This document shows, one piece after another, positions 12,661 through 24,638 of a stretch of 64,000 nt of DNA. The stretch is from NCBI RefSeq assembly GCF_963662255.1, contig NC_085046.1, forward strand, positions 45,957,797 to 46,021,796. The letters are read 5' to 3'. Numbering within the stretch: the first letter of the stretch is position 1; each line of letters starts with the position of its first letter. Under the pieces are notes generated by a model that saw nothing but the letters and a program-made list of their open reading frames with translations, was not told the DNA's origin and did no database searches. Source of the stretch: Cinclus cinclus (taxonomy: Eukaryota > Chordata > Aves > Passeriformes > Cinclidae). Made by a program: the position numbers and the translations under genes.

Positions 12661-15482
12661 ATCATAGTCTGATATATGAACGTGTACTTTGGCAGGAGGG
12701 GCTCTGGGATGCTCACAGGTAAAGGTTCAGTTGTTTGAGTGGATAAAGCAATACCCAGTTGGGTCAGAGCTGTATCATGTAGTAATTAAATGTGAGTTTA
12801 ATGTTCAGCTTCTCTGAGAACTGGGAGTAGGAAGAGAGCATTTTGATTAAAGCATAAATAGCCAAATAGGTTTTTATTTTCAAATCTGACATATAGTGAC
12901 AATTCTGCAAAACCAAAGTACTGTTTGATGGTACTCTCTTTGAGAATAAACTATATTAGTGTAGCTTTCAAAAAAAAACCTTTAAAAAGCACCATTTTTC
13001 AGCTGCCATTGTAAATGCACATAGCATCAGTCTGCTGTCAAAGACTTCTAATCATAAAAAGAGAGAACATGATAGTTGGGGAAAACAGCACTTGGGCAAG
13101 TTATAATTTGAAGGAAAAAAAAATCACTGATATGAATAGACTGTGTGCCCAGAATAGACCAAATGAGTGAAAACTGAATTTAAAATAAAAGGATCCTGTA
13201 ACCAACATACGTTTTTTGCAACTAAATCTAAATCTTTGCACAAAAAGTTAAGCATTTTAGAGTTAATAGCATAATAGGAATTATAGCATTGGGGTGTTAC
13301 TTTTCACATTTTTCTAGTAGAGAACAAGAGAAAATGAGTCTATATATTCAAGCCTGCTTGTGTCACTAATTGCTTCCTTATTGTAAATTCAATCTGATCT
13401 GAAAGAACTGTAATCTGAGTGTCAGGTCTGCATCTTGTCAGAATTGCTGTATCTGTTTTTGGAATCCAGGGAGTGTGTCTGGTATGTCCTCATTAGAGAC
13501 TGAATGTCCAGCTGAATGAAGGTACATGTACCAAAACCACAGGCTCCAATTAATGCATGGCATCTTGAGATAGTTGCTGTTTAAATTGCAGATATATAGC
13601 CTGGCTATCATCTCTTTTTTTTTCTTTTTTTTTTTCTTTTTTAACTCTGGATGATGTGTGTGGACAGCAAGCCGGCTGTTGTATTGCCAGATGGCATCTG
13701 ACAGCCTACTTCCTTATCACTACAAGAAGACTGTAACTTTGTTAAATGAAAGGAACTGGTTAAAAAGAAAAAGAATTATTATGGATTTGGAGGAATAAAA
13801 CCAGGTTAAATGCAATATGGCCATGTCATAATTATTCAACTTATGATGCAATAAAATCTCTCTGAGAAATCTTCAGAGTGGGAGAAGAGGGAGTTTCTAG
13901 TATATGACAAGTTTAATATGGAATGAGAAACACTAATACACAGTAATTGTTCTGCAGCCATCTGTGCATAAGCTATATTTTTAAGCATGAATTTATTTGC
14001 TGTGGGACTAGTCATGCATGAAAACACTCCCTCTCATCTATTTTCAGAACAAAACCATGAGACTTATCAAATGCTTAACACTGATGCTTTGTGCTTAAAC
14101 TAAAAATTCCTGCTGTTGTTGCTTTCTTCTTCCCCAGCGGATTCCATTGCTGTTTTCTACTTCTTATGGACGAATGTTATAAAGGTTTTGGTTACTTTAA
14201 GAGACTTTCTGTTCTAATAATAATTTGTTAGTCATGGTCTCCTTGAAGTTTTGAATGCCTTTGGATAAAAGTAGATTTGAAGCTGGTATGAGATTAAAAA
14301 CTCTTGCTAAATTTAATAATTTTGATAAAGACAAAACACAGTCTGAATTTAATGTTATTAGCGATTGCTCAAGCAATCCAGTAGCTTGTAAATTTTTTCC
14401 CATTCACCCTCATAGCCACACAAGTTACTGCTCCTTTTTCTGCCCCAAATTTCTCTGCAGCTCTTCAGAATGCTTCTCTCTGTTGGCTGGATGATTGTTA
14501 AGACTTCCTAAAGTGTTCCTGCCAGAGCAACCTTCTGCCCAGCCAGAGTACCTATGTAGCAGAGATGCACTGTGGCATCTCTGCTTGGAAATGTCTTAAC
14601 ATGTTTGTCTTTTTTCACAGAAATATGTTATCCTCTGCACTGCATTTTGTTTTTAGAGGAACAACATGGGACTGCGTCTCACCTCAATGAGCTAGCAAGT
14701 TTAAAATATACATTTAAGGCCGCTGATACCTGTTATGCGATGAAACTGGAGTTCTGATTTATAGAACACAACAGTAAAATTCTTCTAAATACTAGTTGAC
14801 ATGTATCAGCTATTTTAATTTAAGATTAGGCCATTTTAAAGGCCTATTCTTAAGTTAGGGTTTAGTAAAATAGGCAGTGCTTACTATCCATAGGCAGTAG
14901 TGAAAGGCAGAAACTGTGATGAGCATGTTAATGAGATGGGTGGTAAATGTCTGTTATCTACATGCTGGATCTTTAACTCTGTCCTCAACAGAACTTTAAA
15001 TAATTTTAACAAGGTGTCAAAAAAAAAAGATTTTTCCCAGAAAACTATTAAAAATATCTACAGATCCCTCAAATTTTCATTGCTTTTTGTACTGAAAGAA
15101 GAAATCTTGAAGAAGATGACTCTGAAGGATATGAACAGCTATGCTGAAGAAGCATACCTCTCAGTGATGCTTTTTAAGCAGCTTTCCTTGTTTCTGGTGG
15201 AGGAAGAGGGTCATGGTAGGGTTGTCTGTGCTGGGGTTATAAGTCTTGTACAGGACTGCAGCTCCCACAGATGCGTGACTTGACTTGAGCAGCACTGAGA
15301 AGGCAAAGGGGAAAGGGAAATGAGGGAAAAAGTATTGTCTCATGTGTCAGTCCTAGTAGAAAGAAATGTTCATGCAGAAAAACAGATTTTCTTCCAGAAA
15401 GGCTTTAATGATCACAAAGTTTAATTCTCAAACTCCCAGTCTCAAAAGGTGAAGTAATTGTCATTTACAATCCTGAATTTGT

Positions 15483-15483
<1 letters not shown>
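12661..15483. other. Unique noncoding sequence
   Basis: AT-rich sequence with a T/C-rich tract at about 13611-13642. A 127-codon open frame on + (14900-15283) matches nothing known. No repeat or RNA gene was recognised. Confidence 0.55.
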
Positions 15484-15549
<66 letters not shown>

Positions 15550-15560
15550 ATGTATATGTA
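15484..15560 (+). repeat. TATATG hexanucleotide array
   Basis: About 77 bp of nearly perfect tandem TATATG/GTATAT units, broken by one TATATA-type unit near the 3' end. Arrays of this length and purity are normally length-variable. Confidence 0.97.
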
Positions 15561-17838
15561 ATTACCAGTGAGATGAGAATGACATGTCCTTACAGTCTCT
15601 CTTTTCTGCCTGATCCGCTTGCAACAATTTTCTCTGTGCTTACTGGCTATGGCTCAGTCCCTGATACTTCATAGAACACTAAGCAGAATAAAGGCAGTGC
15701 CTTGTAAATAGGATTTATGTCTGGTCAGGTCTAGATGTTTGTTGATTTTTTAGTTATTTCAGGGAGAATAAGAGGCTGGCAAAGCCCCTGAAAGGCAGTA
15801 CAAACAACCATACTGAAAGGAAAGAAGTCCCTGACTTTTTAAGGTGTACAAATAGAATTTTAGTACAGGATGTTGCAGGCCATGCTATTCACAAGTTGAT
15901 GTCTTTGTACACCCCCAAGCTAAACAAGAACACTTAACTTTTATTAAATAGAGAGTTTGTCATGTTCAACTTAAGGAGTTTTGGTAGTTACCCTTGATAG
16001 ATGCGTTAATTAGAGGATAGTTTACACCACAGTTCTTGCTCAAGGTTTTCTATGATCTAGTGATACAAACTCGTGTGCAAATAGAAGTGGAAGCAGACTG
16101 TCTGGCTTTCTGCATTGCACTTGAAAATGGGTTTGTCCAAGGCACCAGGATGTCTGACTCACAGTCATCACTTGTGAGGACTTAAGGTACAGTTAGCATT
16201 GATGGCATTAGAAAGCACAATTGAATTGTGCAGCACCACACTGACCCCAGCTCATTCAAATATTTAGTTTATGATGGATAACTTGACGGCAACACCAAGT
16301 TCAGTTACCTAGGAGGAGTTTGCTGGTGGTACATGGGGCTAAATCAGTCTACACCGATGTGGAGGGTGTGTATTTTATTGTTCCTAGGGCTTCCTTAGCT
16401 CATCACAGGAGTAGGGAGAGATGTGTCCTACAAGGCTGTTAATGAGCTCAGACTAAGAGGGGATGGAAAATAAAGACTCTTGATTTGTGTAGTTTTAAAT
16501 GTTAGGTGCAGAAGAATTCTGGAGTCTGTCCAGAAGACTAAGTGGCTTTCCAGATACTTAGATACTTAACAGACTACCTACAGTTAAACTGCAGTATTGC
16601 CATGTACTGACTGGAAACATAAAAATCTTGTCTGTGTTCACTAAAGGCATCCATTATTGTCATCTTCCCATACTAGTGTCTTGAATAAATGAAATCACTA
16701 TTAAAGGAGGGGGATAAAAGATTACAGTACTGTATGTTCTGGTTTTGTTAGACAACTTTGAGGTGAAAAAGATCTTAACCGTTAGGTAGATCAGAGGATG
16801 ATTTATTTTAATATGGACCTTTGACAATTAAAGGAGTGACATATCTCCTTTCATAGAAAGTGAAGACATGCCCCAGACTTATGCCCCTCTCCACTTCGGG
16901 GTCCCATAAGACATCTGCTCAATATCACATGGAAGAGCTGCTATGTTCTGCTGTATGGGAACACAGGTGTTTCTTCCCTGTGTAGAAAACTAGATGAAAA
17001 TCACAGAGATCTCCTGAGTATGGAGGGAAAATTTTCAGTGTGAGAACCATGTACTGTCCAAGGGCTTTATATCTCCTAACATCTGAGATTTCTGTTAGGA
17101 AGGATAATAATATTGTGATGGGAATTTTGAAGGTGTTGATAGGTTGGACGTCTCCCTTCACCACTTGAATAGCTTGCTCAACATAGCCATCAAACCATAG
17201 GAGAGCCTCTCTCCAGAGCAGAGTGTCAGTTTCCTGTCAGCTTAGTTGATTCCTTACTTACAAAACGTATTTGGAAACCTGCTCCAAGGATGGGGGATGA
17301 AACTTGATCTGCATTAACAAATGTTACTGGAAAAAATAAAACAAGGTAAAGTCTATTTTATAAAATACTGAAAAATGCCCACAGGAGACCTTTTATTCTC
17401 TCTTCAAAGGTATCATGAATGAGAATTTTGGAGGCATAAGGTAATTGAAAGAGACCTGTAGTAAAAGCTGTGTCAGAGTCTATACTAATCCTTCTAGAAC
17501 TGCTGGTCATCTCTTATAATCTGAGAGCTGCAGATTTATTTCGTAATCAGACACTCATTACACAGGAATTAGGATGATTGACAGTGAATAGTGCCAGGGT
17601 TTGTTAGTCCAGGGCACTATAGATGGACTGTGGTGCTGTTCAATTTATAGGAAGGCTTTTGACAGCTCTAAGTGGCAAGTAAAGCTCTCCAAATAATTTC
17701 CTGAGCAGGGGCCAGAGGCCAGCTTGGGCCAGGGGCCATTCTCTGTAGGCAGTTTAGATGCGTACATCTTGCTTTGGAGGGTGGGAGAGATCAAGAGTAT
17801 AAATGCATGTACTCCTTTGCTGGAGTTCCCCTGGTCTC
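15561..17838. other. Unique noncoding sequence
   Basis: AT-rich DNA with short open frames only. The proximal part of a 131-codon minus-strand frame (17645-18040) extends into the neighbouring LTR-like block and is not supported as a gene. Confidence 0.55.
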
Positions 17839-18110
17839 TGTGACGTGCCTCGGTGAGCTCGGGGTCAGAGAGATGGGGGATTTTATCTAGCATGAACAAA
17901 GGCAAAATTAGAGGAGGCTCTCCTTCCCGGGATAATCCAGGTTTATTGTCCTGAAGGGTTCTAGGGAAGAAGAGAGAGAAAGTATGGGAAATGTGGGACA
18001 TTTTCAATCCGAAGTCAGGGGTGGAGGAACCCTGGGTCACAGCAACTCAGGGCTGGCCAGGGGGAAAAGGGAGGGGTTAAGGGAAGGGGAGAACCACACT
18101 ACAAACCGAA
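17839..18110 (-). mobile_element. Probable endogenous-retrovirus LTR, minus strand
   Basis: On the minus strand an AATAAA signal (complement of TTTATT at 17942-17947) sits in CAATAAACCTGGATTATCCC. It is followed by a CpG-containing U5-like segment ending GAGGCACGTCACA, whose + strand start is TGTGACGTGCC at 17839. This layout and local GC rise fit an LTR. The far (U3) end is unclear, and no target-site duplication was found, so the boundary near 18110 is approximate. Confidence 0.5.
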
Positions 18111-18260
18111 AGGGGAAACAGAACAAACCATCTTCAGTGCAATATAAAACCATAAATGTGCATTACAACACTGCTTTGCACACTAAACAAGCTGGTTTTA
18201 AAATACTATATGACCAAATTTTAAAACTTTCTACCAAATATATGTTCACTTTTATCTTGA

Positions 18261-18411
18261 CATCTAGGTTTGAAAGACAGAGATGGCCCATTAGCAGAGA
18301 ATATCTCGAATATCTCCCAATGAGATAAGGATCACTGCCCTATGTGGTTTCTATCACAGATGGTGATAGAAAACACACCCCTGGTTACATCCCGTATTGA
18401 AACCCAAGACA
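18261..18411 (-). mobile_element. Internally deleted solo LTR, 151 bp, same superfamily as the 57-kb LTR
   Basis: The + strand left end, GGTTTGAAAGACAG, matches the left end of the LTR at 56984. The right end, GGTTACATCC...AAGACA, matches the U3 end of the 47.5-kb LTR (reverse-complemented), and ATGGCCCATTAGCAGAGAAT matches U3 of the 57-kb copy. The middle of the LTR is missing. CTTGA (18256-18260) and CTTGG (18412-18416) flank it as a 5-bp target-site duplication with one mismatch. The expected terminal TG reads CA. Confidence 0.75.
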
Positions 18412-18418
18412 CTTGGAT

Positions 18419-18560
18419 AATACTAGTGTTAATACTAAAATACTAACAGTGTTATTATTAACACTAAATAGCTACTAATTTACTAACACTAAATAGCTAC
18501 TATTACTACTGCTGCTGCTACTACTACTACTATTGCTAATATCATTATAATTAATATTAA
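18419..18560 (+). repeat. Imperfect CTA/CTG trinucleotide and ACTAA-rich repeat
   Basis: A 21-bp phrase containing AACACTAAATAGCTACTA occurs twice (about 18459-18505). It is followed by a run of CTA, CTG and CTA triplets at about 18500-18535. This is simple-sequence DNA; no coding meaning is visible. Confidence 0.8.
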
Positions 18561-20756
18561 GCAATAAGAGTAAACCATAATTTAAATCTCCATTACAATT
18601 CATCCATTTTCCCTCTTACATGCAAAAAATGCTTCAAGAAATGTTATTTCTAACCACAAACCAGACTATATTAATTTGCTCATTTCTTCGTTCTGCCACA
18701 CATTTAGTGAAACATGCCAAGGGTATAACTCATGGTACTGAAAGGGTTCTATGCCTAAGGTGATGAGCACACTTTTCTGTGTGTCCACAAATACATGAGG
18801 CCATTCACAGCAGATGGAATAAGATGCATCAGATGCATCTCCCAGGCATCAGCAGCAAGCCCAGCAGCATCTGGCTTTACACAGAAGTAGTATCCTTCAA
18901 TCATCAACTTGAGTGTTTTATATTATTATCTATGAAGTGGGTGATCAACGCACATAAATGAAGAGAAAAATTGTAACTATAATTATTGTTTTCATAGATC
19001 TATAATTTCTGTAAGTGGATATTTAATCTGAAATACAAGAATCACTGAACTGTAGAAAGTATGTGTCTATTGGAGATATAGTCATTGAGAGAGGAGGAAA
19101 GATGCTGTAGCTGTTGAACTACATTTTCTTCACTTCCATTCACTGATACTGTAGTCTTTGGGTTTATTTATTTGGGTAATTTTAAATAGAAAAAAACAGT
19201 TGTACTGGGTGGATTTTCCCCCTAAAATTGACAACAGAAATTTGGCAGTTGACAGTACACTGGCATTTTAAATTGATCTTCTAGCACCAGATGCACAGCC
19301 TCCAGTTGACAAGAGGAATTATTGCCAAGAAATACAGCTGGAAGGTACCTGCTGTTACTGTGCTGCATGTGCAAAACCAGGTGGGGACATGTGCTTTTTG
19401 AAACAAGTGTCTTTGAGCCCACTCATTATTTTCTGCTAGCCAGTACAGCTAAATTCTGAGTGGCATCTTGCTGTTTGTAACTCTGACTATTGCCAACTTC
19501 ACTTTTTTCTTCTCTGTGGTGGGGCCTTGATTACCTATGCCCTGTCAAATGGGAGATGAGTTGCATTAAGCCTTTTTAATACTCAGGTTCTTTTCAGAAT
19601 GGGACTGTTCTGAGAGAGAAAATGTCATCTGTCCATTCTTTGCTATCATTTGACTTTTCCAGAAAGCACTAAGGCATGTCTGCTTAACACCTGCAAAATA
19701 CTAATCAAAAGCCTTATAGCTTTTGATACTCAGCAACTATTCTAACATGGCACACATTCACCAAATGTTTAATTAGAACTGTTTTAGTGCAAATATTTTA
19801 GTCACAGAAAGAATTCTAATGATCCTTGTCAAATTAAAGGAAAAGTTATTACACTGTGCAAATATGATAGCATGATTGAAGTCCCTCCTGGAAATGTCCC
19901 TGTGTGTTTCATTATGGTATCTACATTTTAACATATAATATTGTTTTATCATAAAATTTTGATTTGGGAAGATTTCCATAACATGCTGTTTTGTAGAATG
20001 TTGATTTCTGATGTTACCAAGCTGTGAAAACTATTACACAAAGTACAAGTTTATATCTTTCCATTGCACTAATCTTAGAATACATCCAAAAGCATTTTAG
20101 ATGACAGTTATGTATGCAAATGTTGATTAACTGCTACAGTTTACTGTGCAATTTATTGTCGTTATTGTCTTACTCATATTTGCAATGTTAAAGTGCCCGA
20201 AATGCTAAACTGAGATTTTGGGGAATAGATGAGGAAACTTCATGATCTTCATGAAACTGCTCTGTGATGCTGTTAAAACTGCTCTGTGATGTGTGATGTT
20301 CATTAAACAACATAAAGTGATGCTATGCAGCCATTTGATAGATAAATCTGGGCTTGTGTAAGTCAGCATTTCTTTCATTTGATCTAACTGAATGTACCAG
20401 TTTGCTTGACCTTCTGTTCTGTGCTATGTAGTTATACTATTTTAATTACTTCAGTGGTCCAGTAAAACATTCTGGGTAGAAACTTGCATTTGATCTGTGT
20501 CTTGCAGTAAGTTTGACAAAACCTGAATTTGACACAGAACCAGTCTTGGTCAAACATGATTAAACTTTGATCAATCTTTTGTATAACTTTTTGTAGTAGC
20601 TTCCACTAGAAAACCACAGGAAAAAAATGGCAGCTAAGGGTGTTAATGACCAAATAATTGATGATCCATGATTGAGAGTATGATGGAGACTCAGGATTAA
20701 CTTCCAAGCATTGTGAGTAAGACAAATTTGTTATATAAATATGTCTACCTGTGAAG
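18561..20756. other. Unique noncoding sequence
   Basis: AT-rich. A short imperfect tandem duplication containing AAACTGCTCTGTGATG lies at about 20254-20293. No gene or repeat family was recognised. Confidence 0.55.
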
Positions 20757-20761
20757 GTATA

Positions 20762-21450
20762 TGTTGAGGGTTAGTTCTTTCCTTTTTCTTCCCCTCTGTG
20801 GAATTTTCCCCATTGTCATGCTAAGATACCTGTTGACTGGGCCCTGGTGACAAGGGGGAGGGGACGGGAGGGAAGAAGCAAGCCCCGCGAGATTCAAACA
20901 GACAGAAGAGGAAGAGGAAGGCTGGGCCTCGGCCCATTTCCCCCGCGGAGTTCGGACGAGAAGGACGATCGCCGCCTGTGTCCCATCCCAGCGTCGGGAA
21001 ACCACTATCGGACCCTGCCCGGCTGTCTTCTCGCTGTGAACTACCACCATCCAGCATTCTACTGATCACCAAGACCCACACCGTGAGCGGAGAGCTCTCT
21101 CCATCTCTCTCTCCCCCTGGGACAGCTCTGCCATCACCCCCAGCCCTCCTGCGGCTCTGCGGGACCCGCCCGCCCCCAGCACCAGGAACTGCAGCTCAGG
21201 GAAAAGGTGCCTGCAGCCAAAAAACACTGGGACTGAATTACTGTTCTGTTTGTGGCTAATTTCATAGCTGTTGTTGTTCTTGTTTGTCGTGCTAGATATA
21301 CTAGTAAAGAACTGTTATTCCTACCCCCATATCTTTGCCTGAGAGCTCTCTTAATTCCAAAATTATAATAATCGGAAGAATCACAATTTTTTCAGTCCAA
21401 GGGGAAGCTTCTGCTTTCCTTGGCAAACACCTGTCTTTCAAACCAAGACA
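20762..21450 (+). mobile_element. Solo LTR of an endogenous retrovirus (family A, copy 1), 689 bp
   Basis: It starts TGTTGAGGG and ends CCAAGACA, with a perfect 5-bp target-site duplication GTATA at 20757-20761 and 21451-21455. The 5-bp duplication fits class III (ERVL-like) integration. U3 is GC- and CpG-rich (20850-21200) and holds a four-run G motif at 20854-20872. An AGTAAA polyadenylation-type signal is at 21303-21308. Its U5 side matches the 57-kb LTR and its whole length matches the LTR at 38193. No internal viral sequence remains, so the provirus was lost by LTR-LTR recombination. Open frames inside it are chance. Confidence 0.93.
20854..20872 (+). promoter_or_regulatory. Potential G-quadruplex in LTR U3 (copy 1)
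   Basis: Four runs of 5, 4, 3 and 3 G are separated by one or two bases. The motif is conserved in position in the paired LTR at 38280-38301. Whether it folds or affects transcription is not shown by sequence. Confidence 0.6.
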
Positions 21451-21455
21451 GTATA

Positions 21456-23995
21456 AACCTGTGTGTGTGGATACACTGGTATCCCAGTACCTTTTCCTAG
21501 TGCTTACTCTTGTGTCCTCCTACTGTGAACTAAGTACATTCTTCTCCATGCCTACTTAATGTGGCAAGAGCTTCAGACAACACAGTGTCCCGCAGGAATA
21601 TCTCACAGAGAGGGATCTTCTACAAATATAATCCCACTAGGACAAAAGGATATAGATTGCAGGTGGAAGCAAGGTTATCAAGGACAGGCTGCTTTTCTCA
21701 CCTGCCTCTCATGAGGCCATGTAATAGCCATGTCCATTTGCACTCCAGATGGGGAAAGCAGTAATGCACTATTACTATACCACTTGCTCACCTACCAACA
21801 GCTCTCTCCTTTGGTCAGTATTGCTTTTCTTTGGGACTCAGGGCTTCCAAAGCAGACAGGTGTGTGGAAGATTTGCACTGTGTAGGAGGCTGAGATACCA
21901 GTGCAGTTTTGAAGACAGAAAGGCCTGGTCCGGGTTTAACACCTTTCTGCTGCAGTTTCCATTTGAAAAATAAAACCAACAAGATTTCATTTTGCTCATG
22001 CATTGTTTACTTGGTTTAGGGCAGATTATATATCCTTAAGGAAGTATGTGAGTGATTTTAATTATCTGAGAAACAAACAGCTGCCTCCTGCATGTGGTAG
22101 AGTTATTTGTATGTTTCAGGAGAAATCTCGGAAGTCCCAGTTTTGCTGTTCTATGACTGGACCACTGCCTTGTCTGCTGAGGGACTTCCAGCTACATGGC
22201 AAATGGCCCAGAATTGCCTGTGCTTTCTGCATGGCAAGGCAGGTGACAAGCATCCTATCTGGGATGAAGGAAAACCTGCTACTTGTTTGCTCCAGGTCCT
22301 ATTGAACAGGGCACCTGTCCTGCAGGGCACCAACCACCTTCTCATCCTCATGAGGCTCATGTAAGCTGTGAGCACTTGAGAGCACTGAGACACAGCTGGC
22401 ACTTTATGAAGTGCATAAGAAAGAGGGCAGCCCATCACAGCTCTGTTCACATAACCTTCAGTGTTGATTGCTACAGATACAGATCTGATTTTTTTTTCGC
22501 TTTGAATTTCATACTACTTTCCAGTTTTCATTGAAAATCAGCACTTCAGGAGAAGCTCCAAGTTTCTCATGCCTTTGGCATTGGCACAATAAATTGGAAT
22601 AGACTCTGAATCCTGTGAAGAGTCCCAGAGGAAATTCCAGACTGACATACAGCCAAAGGAGGTAGGGATTGCTAATCTGCGGACCTAAGTTTTGCACAGC
22701 AAATATCAAAACACCACTGTTAGAAAATCGTCTGGGAAAGTAATTACCAGATTCTGTGATAAATCACACTCCCTTTTGTAGTTTTCATGTAAACTTTTAA
22801 ATCAATATGAATCTAGTGGTGACCCTACCACATTGCTGGCGATATTTTAAATACTACCTTCATCTGCAGTCCTTGCCTGAGCCAGTTTTCTATAGCATTT
22901 GATTTTGCATGACAACTGAATGCTGGGTTTGACACTTGCCAGTTAAAATCCCATTGCTGCCATCACCTGCAATCGTGCTCCCTGTCAACCTCTTCTTGTT
23001 GTTCTGTTGTCTCTGGTGTAAATTGCAGAACATCCCATCAGTGCTCATTGGCACAGAATAAACAATAAAATGATCACCACTCTTTGCAGCCAGGCTGGCA
23101 TGTTCCCTGTGCCATAACATTACAAAGCTGTACCATTTTGAAGAGATAGACTAGTCCCTGGAAGGACCTGAGGAGTGACAGAGCTGAAGGTGGGGAGGAA
23201 GCAGTACCCTATGGGCAGGAACAGGAAATGATGGGCCAAAAATGCAGATGCAGCATCCTAGTCTTGGCAGCAGGGCTGTCCTGGATTTGCTGCCTGCTGA
23301 GCACTGGCCTGAGGGCATGCAGTAAGCACCTGAGTCTCTGCAATTAAGATAGGAGGACTGTGTAGCCCGAGTGGGAAGGAAAGGCCCTTTCCAGCAGCAG
23401 CAAGTGTCAAACAGTGTCAGTTCATTCAGTTAGTGGTCTTGAACTTAGCCCACATTCTCCCTAGGCTCCATGGAGATGTCATTCTCTTAAGTGAAACAGA
23501 TCTGCAACAACCCTGAGCTCAACTCCAATGAGCAGCTCTCTCTGCTTTTCATCACAGGAAATCTGTGTCCCTGCTTCCTAATATGTGTATGTACATAGCA
23601 TAGATGTCTGTCAACTGCATATTCATTATCTCGCTTCAAATCTGTCAGGCAGATTCAATTAAGTGAACATGCTTCCATCTCCAGTGGGACTTTCTGTGCA
23701 TGCAAAATGCATCAATGCCAAATGAGGCTTCGGTAATCAGAAAAATGAGCAGAATGAATAAGGGGGAAAATGAGAAGTCAAGAGAGTTTGTTACCGTATC
23801 CAGATTCAATGCTGGAAAAACTGTGTCTCCAGGTTTTTGGAAATGTTTGCAAATACTGGGCTGTACAATGTTGTGCAAAGAGAGGATGCTGGAGACCAAT
23901 CAGACAGTTGGAAACATTTGTTTATTGTCTGTCATTTCCTTCTTTTTGTAATTCTTAAAAAAAAAAAGCAGTTTATTCTTAGAAGCTTCCTCTAT
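21456..23995. other. Unique noncoding sequence
   Basis: Several short overlapping open frames (up to 100 codons) lie between 21561 and 22534 but show no recognised protein. No repeat family was recognised. Confidence 0.5.
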
Positions 23996-24634
23996 TAGTG
24001 ACTAAGTGCTGTCTGTGGGAAATGGAATCCCCAACTACAGGTCTTTGGTTGAAATTGTTGAAGATTTACTTGTTAAATGTTGAAGTTCTAAGGTTGTAAA
24101 GGTTGAGGTTCAATTGTTACATGTTCTGAAACAAATTGTCAGTTGAAGCCTGTACCCCCTTCACCACCTATCCTGTAACTGTATCCCCTTCCATGGGGTA
24201 TCACCCCTGCTCCTCCCAAGAAGCTGTGCGCCCAAGGCTACATGCAAATTAGAGAGATCCAGCAGCATTTGGAACAAAAAGACCCCTAGAACAATAAGCC
24301 AATGTAAAATTAAAGACTGAAAATAACACTACCAGGCCAGTGGAAAGTGAGGGACATCAGATTACCAATCAAAATTGCCTTTGATTTGTTGCCATGAACT
24401 AATAGCATCTGACCACCATGACAATGCTGGACCAGGAATCAGCAGTTGTTTTTCTAGGGACTGTTGTGTGGATGGGAGCCCCAGCTCTGCCAAGAGACAA
24501 AGCTAAGATCATTTCCTCCTTCAGGTTGTTCAGTGGGAGCAGTGGTGGTGCATGCAACCCCTTGGGCCCCCACCCAGAGCTGTCCTTAATAAAGGCCTTA
24601 GAAAAGGAGCTGGTCTCCTGGCCCATTTATAACA
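23996..24634 (+). mobile_element. Probable solo LTR, plus strand, about 640 bp
   Basis: A canonical AATAAA signal (24588-24593) in CCTTAATAAAGGCCTTAG follows a GC-richer segment and is followed by a short U5-like tail ending CCCATTTATAACA. The proposed edges are flanked by CTAT at 23992-23995 and 24635-24638, a possible 4-bp target-site duplication as in class I elements. The left terminus reads TA rather than TG, so the left boundary is tentative. The family is not named. Confidence 0.5.
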
Positions 24635-24638
24635 CTAT

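Noticed and set aside
15484..15560. Regular short repeats as a CRISPR array
   Set aside because: It is a spacer-free hexamer microsatellite in an avian genomic context.
17645..18040. 131-codon minus-strand frame as a retroviral gene remnant
   Set aside because: It spans a probable LTR U5/polyadenylation region and flanking DNA, with no gag, pol or env motif visible.
20745..21259. Several Pro/Ser/Arg-rich frames and a CpG-rich patch as a host gene promoter or first exon
   Set aside because: The whole block is a solo LTR flanked by GTATA duplications and repeated at 38193-38895.
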